Assembly (NCBI RefSeq): GCF_002155685.1
Contig: NZ_MUYK01000001.1
Location: forward strand, 186,001 to 250,000
DNA: 64,000 nt
Source of the DNA: Erythrobacter colymbi
Lineage (GTDB): Bacteria; Pseudomonadota; Alphaproteobacteria; Sphingomonadales; Sphingomonadaceae
Direction of reading: 5' to 3'
The notes beneath the pieces are model-generated. The model had not been told where the DNA came from and searched no databases. It was given only the letters and a program-made list of their open reading frames with translations. Shown piece after piece: positions 26,345 to 34,523 of this stretch; within the stretch, counting starts at the first letter, position 1, and each line of letters opens with the position of its first letter. A program made the translations under genes and the position numbers.

Positions 26345-28258
26345 ATGCTTGATCGGGCCAAGGCAGGGCTGGCGTTGCTGGCGCTGCTCGGGGTGCTGGC
26401 GGCGTTCTGGGGCGCGCTCTACTGGGGCGAGACCGCGGTGCGCCCGGCCGGAATGACGCCGCCGCCCGCGCTCGCCTACGTCCGCGCCGACGATGCGGGC
26501 AATCCGGCCCCGGGCGCGCAGCCGCAGGAGGCCACCTTCGAGCCCAATCCCATCTACCGCGCGCGGGTCGACGAACGCAGCGGGCCGCGGGTGGTGTTCC
26601 AGATCCCCTTCACCCCGCCCTCGGGACAGGAAGATCTGGCCTTCTTCATCGGCGCCACCCCCGGCCTTCAGGAGATCAAGCTCAACGGCACGGTGATCCA
26701 GCCCAACATCCCGCTCGACACCCTGCGCGGCGCGGCCGACGGCACCGCGCTCTATTACGTCCTCCCGCCCGCGCTGCTGCGCAAGGGCACCAACCGGATC
26801 GACGTGCTGGTCGAGACGCAGAGCGCCGTCCTCGCCCTTGCGCCGTTTCATATCGGCCCGGCGGAGGAAGCCGCGCGCGCGGCGGGCGTGATCGACCTCA
26901 TCACCAGCATCATCCCCGTCATCGCCATCTCGGTGCTCGCCTTTGCGACGCTGTTGTGCCTCGTCACCAACTGGCCCGCCGAAGACCGCGCGCGCATCCG
27001 CAGCCTGATGCTGCTGATGGGGGTGTGGTCGGTGCGGACCTATTTCATCTCCTTCCAGACCCCGTTCGAGCTGCCGTTCCTGATCACCGCTTTCCTCTAC
27101 TACCTGCTCGATTTCTCGGTGATCATCGCCTTTGCGCGGCATCTTCTGGCGGGCGAGGCCGTCAGCGCGCGCTGGGCGACCTGGCTGGTGTGGCTGTGGG
27201 GGGCGCTGCTGGTTTATCTTGCGGGTGTGACCGCGGCAGGCTTTGCCCTGGGGCCGGTGGTGATGCCGTGGTTCGAGGGGCTGGCGATTGCCAATGCGCT
27301 GCTCCTGCTGGTGCTGGCGCTGGCGGGGCTTGCGGCGCTGGCATGGGGCGTGGCCGCGCGGCGCGACGGGCGCTGGCTGGAGCGGATCACACTGATGTTC
27401 TGCCTGCTCGCCCTGTCGGTCGATGCGGCGGACAACGCCTTCGACCTCGCGCTCCCGCTGGCGCGCGGCCTTGCGCTCACCTTCTATTCCGCTGCGCCCG
27501 CAGGCCTGCTGCTCGGCCTCGGGGTCGTGGCATCGATCGCGCGCGAGGCGAGCGAGGCGCGGCGCACCGTGGTGCAATCCAACGCCATCCTCGCGGCCGA
27601 ACTCGTCCAGCAGAACGCCAAGCTCGAAGCGAGCTACGAGGCGCAGAAGCAGATGCTCCAGCGGCAGGTGATGTTGGTCGAGCGCCAGCGGATCGTGCGC
27701 GACATGCATGACGGGATCGGCGGCCAGTTGCTCGGGCTGATGATGCAGGTGCGGTCCGGCGGGGCGCAGCCGGAGGAGATCGAGCAGGGCCTGCAGGCCA
27801 GCATCGCGGACCTGCGGCTGATCGTCGATTCGATGGATTCGGCCGAGGAAGGCCTCGCCGAGACGCTGCGGTCCTTCGAGCACCGCGTGCGCAGCCAGAT
27901 CGAGGCGGCGGGCATCGCGCTCGATTTCTTCGCGGATGTCGACGAGAGCGTCGATCTCGGCCCGCGCCCGACCTTGCAGGTGCTGCGCATCCTTCAGGAA
28001 GCGGTGACCAACGCGATGCGCCATTCGGGCGCGACGCGGATCGGGGTAGAGGGCACCGCGCCTGCCACCGGGCCGATCCGCATCGTGATCCGCGACGACG
28101 GGACGGGCCTTGCCGAAGGCTACCGCCGCGGACGCGGGCTCACCAGCATGGAAACCCGCGCGCGCAATCTCGGCGGGTCGCTGGCGATCGCGAGCGGGCC
28201 GGGGGGCACCTGCCTCACGCTCGAAGTGCCGGTCGGCCCGGTCGGCGCGGCCGACTGA
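26345..28258 (+). CDS. NarX-type membrane histidine kinase
   Basis: The product has 637 residues. An N-terminal helix (LALLALLGVLAAFWGALYWG) leads to a periplasmic beta domain (about 40-185) of the 7TM-sensor type. Six or seven transmembrane helices (about 190-410) and a short coiled coil (LVQQNAKLEASYEAQKQML) follow. The HisKA_3 phospho-acceptor His455 lies in RIVRDMHDGIGGQL, and the HATPase has ILQEAVTNAMRHSGA and DDGTGL motifs. This class pairs with NarL-type regulators; the regulator at 17707 is the only one in the window. ATG 26345 is chosen because the upstream extension lacks a hydrophobic start. Confidence 0.88.
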   Translation: MLDRAKAGLALLALLGVLAAFWGALYWGETAVRPAGMTPPPALAYVRADDAGNPAPGAQPQEATFEPNPIYRARVDERSGPRVVFQIPFTPPSGQEDLAFFIGATPGLQEIKLNGTVIQPNIPLDTLRGAADGTALYYVLPPALLRKGTNRIDVLVETQSAVLALAPFHIGPAEEAARAAGVIDLITSIIPVIAISVLAFATLLCLVTNWPAEDRARIRSLMLLMGVWSVRTYFISFQTPFELPFLITAFLYYLLDFSVIIAFARHLLAGEAVSARWATWLVWLWGALLVYLAGVTAAGFALGPVVMPWFEGLAIANALLLLVLALAGLAALAWGVAARRDGRWLERITLMFCLLALSVDAADNAFDLALPLARGLALTFYSAAPAGLLLGLGVVASIAREASEARRTVVQSNAILAAELVQQNAKLEASYEAQKQMLQRQVMLVERQRIVRDMHDGIGGQLLGLMMQVRSGGAQPEEIEQGLQASIADLRLIVDSMDSAEEGLAETLRSFEHRVRSQIEAAGIALDFFADVDESVDLGPRPTLQVLRILQEAVTNAMRHSGATRIGVEGTAPATGPIRIVIRDDGTGLAEGYRRGRGLTSMETRARNLGGSLAIASGPGGTCLTLEVPVGPVGAAD

Positions 28259-28269
28259 GGCACCGCGCG

Positions 28270-28290
28270 CCCCCCTCCGGTTGAGGGGAT
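28270..28290 (+). promoter_or_regulatory. CCCCCC-N9-GGGGAT box, site D
   Basis: CCCCCC, then TCCGGTTGA, then GGGGAT. It starts 12 bases after the histidine kinase stop and ends 58 bases before the start of the secreted-protein gene at 28349. Confidence 0.5.
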
Positions 28291-28348
28291 TGGCCGGGGC
28301 GCGCATCGGGCGCAGGCCTGTCTCCCGCACGACCGGAGGGAGACAAAC

Positions 28349-29290
28349 ATGCGCCGCCCGACCCTGCTTTGGCCCGCGATGCTGGCCGCCCTGATCTACG
28401 CCGCCCCCGCCGAAGCGCAGCGCCAGCCGCGCGAGGGGCGGGGCGGCAACGCAAGTGCCGCCACTACCGCGCCCGAGCCCGACAATCCCAACCTCGTCAA
28501 GCGCACCTGGGACTTCACCAAGCGCTTCGGCCTCCCGCGCTTCGCGCCGAGCGACTGTGCCAGCGGCAGGGGCGAACTCGCCGCCTTCCTCGAAGCCTAC
28601 AACGCCCGCGTCGACCGCTTCCTTGCCGGGCCGACCGATCCCAAGAAGCTGGGGCTGGAACGCCGCAACTATGTGAAGCAGGTCGAAGGCGCCGCGCGCG
28701 ACATTTCCGCCTACCGCGCGACCTTCGAGAGCACCGGCGATCGCTCGCCCGACAGCGATGTCCCGCCCTTGCAGGACGACATCTGCCGTGCCGAGGCGCA
28801 GCGCCATGCGCTCGCGGCGCTGAGGGCAGGGCTGGCGGCCATGGCGCGGGTCTATCCCGACATGGCCGAAGTGCCCCCGCGCCTTGCCGAGGCCGACGCC
28901 GCGCTCGCCGCGATCGGCGGCGATGCGGCGCTGCGCAAAAGGGTCGTCGCCAATCGCGGGGCGAGCCTTGCGAGGGTAAGGATGAAGCCGCCGCTCGCCC
29001 ACAATCCGGCATGGGAGAAGGGCCTGCGCGAAGGCTTTTCGCGGCTGGTGCCGGGCGAGACGATCCTCAAGCTCAACCTCTACAGCGCCGACTGGTACGT
29101 CCACCGCAACGCGCTCACCAGCGTCCCCGAATATCGCCAGATCGGCGCATGGGTCGCCGCCCGCCGCGCCGACGGGACGTGCTGGATCACCGGCATCGAC
29201 CTGTGGCAGAACTTCGCCGGCGCGGGCTTCGATGCAGGCGAGTACAAACTCGGCCAGGCCCCGCGCCAGATCCTGTGCGGCAACGTCTAG
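28349..29290 (+). CDS. Secreted protein of unknown function
   Basis: The product has 313 residues. A signal peptide (MRRPTLLWPAMLAALIYAAP, cleavage near AEA-QR) precedes a low-complexity Gly/Ala stretch and a helical domain with conserved-looking VKRTWDFTKRFGLPRFAPSD, DDICRAEAQRHA and a C-terminal beta region ending ADGTCWITGIDLWQNF. Cysteines at about 70, 150, 276 and 311 could pair. GGAGGGAG precedes the ATG. Box D is 58 bases upstream. It is probably a target of the neighbouring two-component system. No family recognised. Confidence 0.6.
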   Translation: MRRPTLLWPAMLAALIYAAPAEAQRQPREGRGGNASAATTAPEPDNPNLVKRTWDFTKRFGLPRFAPSDCASGRGELAAFLEAYNARVDRFLAGPTDPKKLGLERRNYVKQVEGAARDISAYRATFESTGDRSPDSDVPPLQDDICRAEAQRHALAALRAGLAAMARVYPDMAEVPPRLAEADAALAAIGGDAALRKRVVANRGASLARVRMKPPLAHNPAWEKGLREGFSRLVPGETILKLNLYSADWYVHRNALTSVPEYRQIGAWVAARRADGTCWITGIDLWQNFAGAGFDAGEYKLGQAPRQILCGNV

Positions 29291-30159
29291 CCCGCCGCGA
29301 TGGCTCCCGCAGCCGAGAGATGCGCGCGCACCAGCGCGGCGAAGCGGGCGGGGTCCTGTTCGGGCAGAAGGTGGCCCGCATCCGCCACCACCTCATGCCG
29401 CGCCCCCGGCACCAGCGCGGCGGCGGCATCCGTGACGAGCGCGTAGCAGGCGCGCGTGTGCTCCCCGCGAGCCACGGTCACCGGGCAGGTGATCGCGGCG
29501 AGATCCTCCGGCCCCAGCGGCACCGGTTCGGTCTGGGCGAACAGTGCGGGCAGCGTCCCGGCGTTGTCGCGGTGGATGATCCGGTAGGCTTCGGGCTGGC
29601 GGGCGAAATAGCCCGGCTCGCGCGCGGCGGCATCGATCGCATGGGCGAGCGCGGCGTCGAAATCGCCATCCGCAACGGCCTCGGCAACGGGGACGAAGGC
29701 CGCCAGCGTGTCCTCCTCGATCGCGGCCAGCGTCGCGGGATCGGTGACGAAGGTGGGAAAGCCCGGCTCGAACAGGAACAGGCTCGCCACCAGCTCGGGC
29801 CGCCGGCACGCGAGCGCCAGAGCGGCGTGCGCGGCAAAGGACCAGGCGACGATATGCGCGGGCGCGGCGCCCAGCGCGGCGATCAGGTCGGCAAGGTCCT
29901 CGGCCTGCCCGCCCGTGCCGAAGGGCCGCGCCGGCCGGGCATCCCCCGCCAGCGCCGGGAGCGACATGGTGACCGGGATGCAGGCATCCTCCAGCCGGTC
30001 GGCGACGGGGAGCAGGCTGCGCAGATCGCCGAAAGCCCCGTGCGCCAGCAGCACGAAGGGCGCGCCGCGGCGGACTTCGCCGCGCAGGGCATAGTGGAGT
30101 TCGGCGCCGGCAATGTTGAAATAGGTGGTCGCGCCCAGATCGGGCCAGCGCGTGGGCAC
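29287..30159 (-). CDS. Alpha/beta hydrolase
   Basis: The product has 290 residues from GTG 30159, which has GGAGAG 8 bases upstream; a longer frame without a ribosome site is rejected. The fold is clear: FVLLAHGAFGD (oxyanion strand and HG motif), HIVAWSFAAHAALALA with the nucleophile-elbow position as AWSFAA, and a late ADAGHLLPEQDP with the catalytic His. The elbow reads W-S-F-A rather than the usual G-x-S-x-G, but the serine is present. It would hydrolyse an ester or similar small molecule in the cytoplasm. The stop overlaps the convergent secreted-protein gene. Confidence 0.82.
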   Translation of the reverse strand: MPTRWPDLGATTYFNIAGAELHYALRGEVRRGAPFVLLAHGAFGDLRSLLPVADRLEDACIPVTMSLPALAGDARPARPFGTGGQAEDLADLIAALGAAPAHIVAWSFAAHAALALACRRPELVASLFLFEPGFPTFVTDPATLAAIEEDTLAAFVPVAEAVADGDFDAALAHAIDAAAREPGYFARQPEAYRIIHRDNAGTLPALFAQTEPVPLGPEDLAAITCPVTVARGEHTRACYALVTDAAAALVPGARHEVVADAGHLLPEQDPARFAALVRAHLSAAGAIAAG

Positions 30160-30409
30160 TCGGGTCTCTCCGTATAGTAATCGAGGTTGGTGTGCGGCCC
30201 CCCTCAGGCCTATACGGACTTGCGCGGGCGAACCCTCTGACACAGGTAAGTTTTCGTCGCGCCCTTGTGCGCTTTCATCGAGCCGCCGTTGCCTGCGCGC
30301 CCGCATGACGCCACGGCGCGCGCGGCAATTCCCGTTCGGCCCGCATTCATGCTAGGGGCGCAACTGCAGCCCCGCGACCCGACCCATCGAGACCTGTCCG
30401 ATTCCCGCC

Positions 30410-30928
30410 ATGGCCCCCACCGACCCGCTCGAAGAGGCCTACCTCGCGCACCGGCCCCGGCTGCTGCGCTTCCTGCGCGCGCGCGGGGCGGGGGAGGCGG
30501 CCGAGGATCTGGCGCAGGAGCTGTGGCTGCGCCTTGCCGCCGCGTCAGACCGCGAGGCGGCGAGCGGCCTTGCCTACATGATGCGCGCCGCCGACCGGCT
30601 GATGATCGACCGCTACCGCTCGCACCGCCAGGCGACCTTGCGCGATGCCGCCTGGGCCGAGGCGCAGCCAGGCCTTGCCGACAACATCGCGCCCGCCCCC
30701 GGCCCGGAGCGCGAAATCGCCGCGCGCCAGCAGGTCGCGCTGGTCCAGCAGGCGCTTGAGGAGGTCGGCGCGCGCGCCGCCGCGATCTTCCGCCGCCACC
30801 GCATCGACGGGCTCACCCAGCGCGAGATCGCAGCCGAATTCGGCGTCAGCCTCAGCACGGTCGAGAGCGACCTGCGGCGCGCCTACGCGAAAATTGTCGA
30901 TGTTCGGGGGGCGATCGATGAGGCATGA
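30410..30928 (+). CDS. FecI-type ECF sigma factor
   Basis: The product has 172 residues. Region 2 is RLLRFLRARGAGEAAEDLAQ followed by LWLRLA, and region 4 is RIDGLTQREIAAEFGVSLST with VESDLRRAYAKI. This is the short FecI layout without extra domains. It is followed by a FecR-type anti-sigma factor and a TonB receptor with an STN signalling domain, the standard cell-surface signalling trio. The 250-base gap upstream contains a CCGTATAG/CTATACGG inverted pair (30170-30177 and 30210-30217) but no promoter I can name. Confidence 0.9.
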   Translation: MAPTDPLEEAYLAHRPRLLRFLRARGAGEAAEDLAQELWLRLAAASDREAASGLAYMMRAADRLMIDRYRSHRQATLRDAAWAEAQPGLADNIAPAPGPEREIAARQQVALVQQALEEVGARAAAIFRRHRIDGLTQREIAAEFGVSLSTVESDLRRAYAKIVDVRGAIDEA

Positions 30929-30967
30929 GGCGCATGGCTCCGTCTTGGTGACAGGAGGCCCGATGCG

Positions 30968-31912
30968 ATGAACGGCGCAATGAACTCAGACCCCAAGGTC
31001 CGCGACGCCGCGCTCGGCTGGGCGCTGGCGATGCGCGCGCCCGATTTCGACGACTGGGACGGCTTCACCGACTGGCTCGAGGCCGACCCCGCGCATGGGC
31101 TCGCCTATGACGAAGTGCAGTTCGCGCTCGACGACGCGGACGCGGCGCTGGCGGTGCTGCCCGAACCCGCGCCTGAACCGGCCCCCGAGCCCGCTGCCGC
31201 CAACGACAACCCGCCCGGATGGCTCGCCTCGCGGCGCGGCTGGCTGGGCGGTGCGATTGCTGCCGCGCTGGTGCTGGCGGTGACATCGGTGCTGTGGGTC
31301 GGGCCTCAGGCCACCACCTACCAGACCGCGCCGGGCGAGACGCGGCTGATCGCGCTCGAGGATGGCAGCACGGTCGAGCTCGCCGGAGGCAGCACGCTGG
31401 CGCTCGAAGGCGCGCGCGCGGCGCGGCTGGAGGCGGGGCAGGCGCTCTTCACCATCCGCCACGATGCGAGCGAACCCTTCGTGCTCACCGCCGCGGGCAC
31501 ACGGCTGGTCGATGCGGGCACGGTGTTCGACGTGCGGCTGGCGGGAGACAGGCTCGACCTTGCCGTCTCCGAAGGCGCGGTGATCGTCGATCCCAGGAAC
31601 GAGGCCGTCCGCGTCGATGCGGGCGAGCGCGCGGTGCGCAGCGGCAACCGCACCCGCGTTGTCGCGGTCGATCCGGCATCGGTGGGCGAATGGCGGCGCG
31701 GGCGGATCAGCTTCGATGCCGCGAGCCTTGCCGAAATCGCCGCCGAGCTGACCCGCGCCACGGGCAAGAACTTCACCAGCGCCGACACTGCCACGCGCCT
31801 GTCGGGCAGCATCGCCACCGATGCGCTGCGGAGCGATCCGCGCGCGCTCGAACCGCTGCTCGGGGTCAAGGTGCGCGAGGAAGGCGCCAACTGGGTGATC
31901 GCCGCCGAATGA
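30968..31912 (+). CDS. FecR-type anti-sigma factor/regulator
   Basis: The product has 314 residues. It has an N-terminal DUF4880 domain (AALGWALAMRAPDFDDWDGF, then WLEADPAHGLAYDEV), one transmembrane helix (about 93-112, GGAIAAALVLAVTSVLW), a periplasmic FecR domain (TAPGETRLIALEDGSTVELA, then LDLAVSEGAVIVDP) and a C-terminal STN-interacting domain (WRRGRISFDAASLAEIAAEL). AGGAGG lies upstream; ATG 30980 is an alternative start. It would relay occupancy of the downstream receptor to the sigma factor. It ends 4 bases before the receptor gene. Confidence 0.92.
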   Translation: MNGAMNSDPKVRDAALGWALAMRAPDFDDWDGFTDWLEADPAHGLAYDEVQFALDDADAALAVLPEPAPEPAPEPAAANDNPPGWLASRRGWLGGAIAAALVLAVTSVLWVGPQATTYQTAPGETRLIALEDGSTVELAGGSTLALEGARAARLEAGQALFTIRHDASEPFVLTAAGTRLVDAGTVFDVRLAGDRLDLAVSEGAVIVDPRNEAVRVDAGERAVRSGNRTRVVAVDPASVGEWRRGRISFDAASLAEIAAELTRATGKNFTSADTATRLSGSIATDALRSDPRALEPLLGVKVREEGANWVIAAE

Positions 31913-31916
31913 CGCC

Positions 31917-34451
31917 ATGAGGCAGCTGGCCGCCCCGCTTGCCGCACTGGTCGTGCTGGCCGCAACAGCGCCCCTCGCCGCGCGGGAGGCGGAGCTTGCC
32001 GTGCCTGCGGGAACGGTGAGCGAGGTCGCCATCGGCATCGCGCGGGCGACGGGGGCGAGCATCGTCATCGCCGATCCCGCGCTCGGCCGCGCGCGCGTGG
32101 CGGGGATCAGAGGGCGGATGGACGCGCCCGAAGCGGTCAGGCGCCTCGCCAGAGCGAGCGGCTTGCAGGCGGTGCAGGTCGCACCCGGCGCATGGCGGCT
32201 GGTCGCGCCGCCGCCGCGCCGCCCCTCGCTGCTCGCGCGCACGCGCCCACCGCGCGAGGTGCCGGAGCAGCGGGTGAGCCACACCCCGCCGCCGTCTGCG
32301 CCGGTCGATGGCGAGCCGATCACCGTCACCGCCACCAAGCGCGATCTCACCTATGCCGAAACGCCTGCGCAGGTGACCCTGCTCGATGGCGAGCGGCTCG
32401 AACGCGGCGGGGTGGGCGGCACCGAAAAGATCATGCAGCGCGCCGCCACGGTCTCCTCGACCTATCTCGGCAGCGGGCGCAACAAGCTGTTCATCCGCGG
32501 CATCGCGGATTCGAGCTTCACCGGGCCGACGCAGGCGACCGTGGGCCAGTATTTCGGCGACCTGCGCCTCAGCTACAACGCCCCCGATCCCGACCTGCGC
32601 CTGTCCGACATGGAGCGGGTCGAGATCCTCGAAGGGCCGCAGGGCACGCTCTACGGCGCAGGCTCGCTCGGCGGGATCATCCGCCTCGTGCCGCGCGCGC
32701 CGGAGCCGGGGGAGACCAGCCTCGTCGTCTCGGGCGGGGCGAGCGCGATCGCCAATGGCGAGCCGGGCGGCGATGCCCATGCGACGATGAACCTGCCGCT
32801 CGCGGGGGAAACCGCGACGCTGCGGCTCAACCTCGATGCGGCGACATTGGGCGGCTACATCGACAAGCCCGCCATCGGCCGCCGCAACGTCAACCGCACC
32901 GCGATCTTCGCCGGTCGCGCGGCGCTGCGGCTCGACATCGCGCCCGAATGGCAGGTCGATGTGATCGTGCTCGGGCAGGATACCGAGGCGGACGACAGCC
33001 AGTATGCCGACCGCAACGGCACGCGGCGGCTGGTGAGCTCGGCGCAGGTGGCCGAGGGCAGCCGCGCGCAATACGGGCAGGCGCAGCTGGTGGTGACCGG
33101 GCGGATCGGGGACGTGCGGGTCAAGTCCTCGACCGGGATCGGCGCGCAGGACCTCACCGAACGCTATGATGCGACCGTGCCGGGCGGCCTGCCGCGGCTG
33201 TTCCGGCAGCGCAACGAGACGCGCATGATCGCCAACGAGACGCGCCTCTGGCAGCCGGTCGGCGAGGACGGCATCGGCTGGGTGCTGGGCGCGAGCATCA
33301 TAGACAACCGCAACACCGTCACCCGCCGCCTCGGCGATGTCGGCACGGCGGGCGTCGCGGCGGGGATCGCCGAGAGCGTCGCCGTCACCAGCAATGCCCG
33401 CGCGCTGATCGCCGCGATCCCGACCTCGACCGGCGTGCGCAACACCGTGTTCGAGCTGACCGGCTATGGCGAGGCGAGCTACCGCCTGCTCCCGCGCCTG
33501 ACGCTGGCGGCGGGCCTGCGCCTCACCAGCGTCGAGCTGGGCGGGGCGGGGGAGGACGTGCTGCCGCTGTTTCTGGGCGAAGCCGCCGCCGGCGCGATCA
33601 CTGCCCGGCGGCGCGAGACCGCGTGGCTCCCCTCGGCCTCGGCGCTGGTCGATGTGGGCGAGGATGGCCGCGCCTATGTCCGCTATCAGGAGGGCTTCCG
33701 CCCCGGCGGGCTCGCGGTCTCGGGCGATTTCGTGCGCCAGTTCCGCTCCGACCATGCGCGCACGGTGGAGCTGGGCGGCGGCTGGGGCCAGCCCGGGCGC
33801 GGGGACTTCGATCTCGCCGCGAGCCTGTCCTACACCCGCTGGCGCGACATCCAGGCCGATTTCATCGACGAGGCGGGCCTGCCGTCCACCGCCAATATCG
33901 GCAATGGCCGGATCTGGGCGGCGAGCCTGTCGGGTAGCGTCCGCATCGCCCCGGGCCTGCGCTTCGAAGCGGGCGCGACCCTCAACGACAGCGATGTCGA
34001 CGAGCCGGTGTTCTTCGCGCCCACCCAGGTCTCGCTCGCACGGTTCGACGTGGTCGCTCCCCCGGACGCCATCGCCGGTCAAAGCTTCCTCGCCGCGCCG
34101 CGCCTCAGCCGCATCCCCAACATCGCGCGCTTCTCGGGCCGCGCGGGGCTGCAATGGCGCCGCAGCTTCGCCAACGGCACGGGGATCGAGGCCGATGGCT
34201 GGGTCAGCTACATCGGCAAGTCGCGCCTCGGCATCGGGCCGGAGCTGGGCGAGTTGCAGGGCGACTATCTCGATAGCGGCGCGATCCTGCGCTGGGGGCG
34301 CGAGAATGCGGGGCTGACGCTGTCGGTCACCAATCTCGCCGGCAGCGAGGGCAACCGCTTCGCGCTCGGCACCCCCTTCAGCACCGGCCGCGCGCAGGAA
34401 ACCCCGCTCCAGCCGCGCACCATCCGCATCGGCTTCGACGCGCGCTTCTGA
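31917..34451 (+). CDS. FecA-type TonB-dependent receptor with STN signalling domain
   Basis: The product has 844 residues. A signal peptide (to about 22) is followed by an STN domain (about 25-95, VPAGTVSEVAIGIARATGAS), a Pro/Arg linker, the plug (about 135-260, with ILEGPQGTLYGAGSLGGIIR), and a 22-strand barrel ending IRIGFDARF. The STN domain lets ligand binding signal through FecR to the ECF sigma factor encoded just upstream. The plug and barrel resemble the general TonB family rather than ferric-citrate FecA, so iron, vitamin or glycan are all possible. The gene starts four bases after fecR. Confidence 0.9.
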   Translation: MRQLAAPLAALVVLAATAPLAAREAELAVPAGTVSEVAIGIARATGASIVIADPALGRARVAGIRGRMDAPEAVRRLARASGLQAVQVAPGAWRLVAPPPRRPSLLARTRPPREVPEQRVSHTPPPSAPVDGEPITVTATKRDLTYAETPAQVTLLDGERLERGGVGGTEKIMQRAATVSSTYLGSGRNKLFIRGIADSSFTGPTQATVGQYFGDLRLSYNAPDPDLRLSDMERVEILEGPQGTLYGAGSLGGIIRLVPRAPEPGETSLVVSGGASAIANGEPGGDAHATMNLPLAGETATLRLNLDAATLGGYIDKPAIGRRNVNRTAIFAGRAALRLDIAPEWQVDVIVLGQDTEADDSQYADRNGTRRLVSSAQVAEGSRAQYGQAQLVVTGRIGDVRVKSSTGIGAQDLTERYDATVPGGLPRLFRQRNETRMIANETRLWQPVGEDGIGWVLGASIIDNRNTVTRRLGDVGTAGVAAGIAESVAVTSNARALIAAIPTSTGVRNTVFELTGYGEASYRLLPRLTLAAGLRLTSVELGGAGEDVLPLFLGEAAAGAITARRRETAWLPSASALVDVGEDGRAYVRYQEGFRPGGLAVSGDFVRQFRSDHARTVELGGGWGQPGRGDFDLAASLSYTRWRDIQADFIDEAGLPSTANIGNGRIWAASLSGSVRIAPGLRFEAGATLNDSDVDEPVFFAPTQVSLARFDVVAPPDAIAGQSFLAAPRLSRIPNIARFSGRAGLQWRRSFANGTGIEADGWVSYIGKSRLGIGPELGELQGDYLDSGAILRWGRENAGLTLSVTNLAGSEGNRFALGTPFSTGRAQETPLQPRTIRIGFDARF

Positions 34452-34523
34452 AAAAATTGACCATACCGCCAAGGCCGCGGGCCGAGGGCTCCGTCTCCTG
34501 ATCAAACGACAGGAGGAACCCCC

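Noticed and set aside
26291..29104. Open frame of 937 codons antisense to the histidine kinase and secreted protein
   Set aside because: The kinase on the plus strand has all expected motifs; the antisense frame has none.
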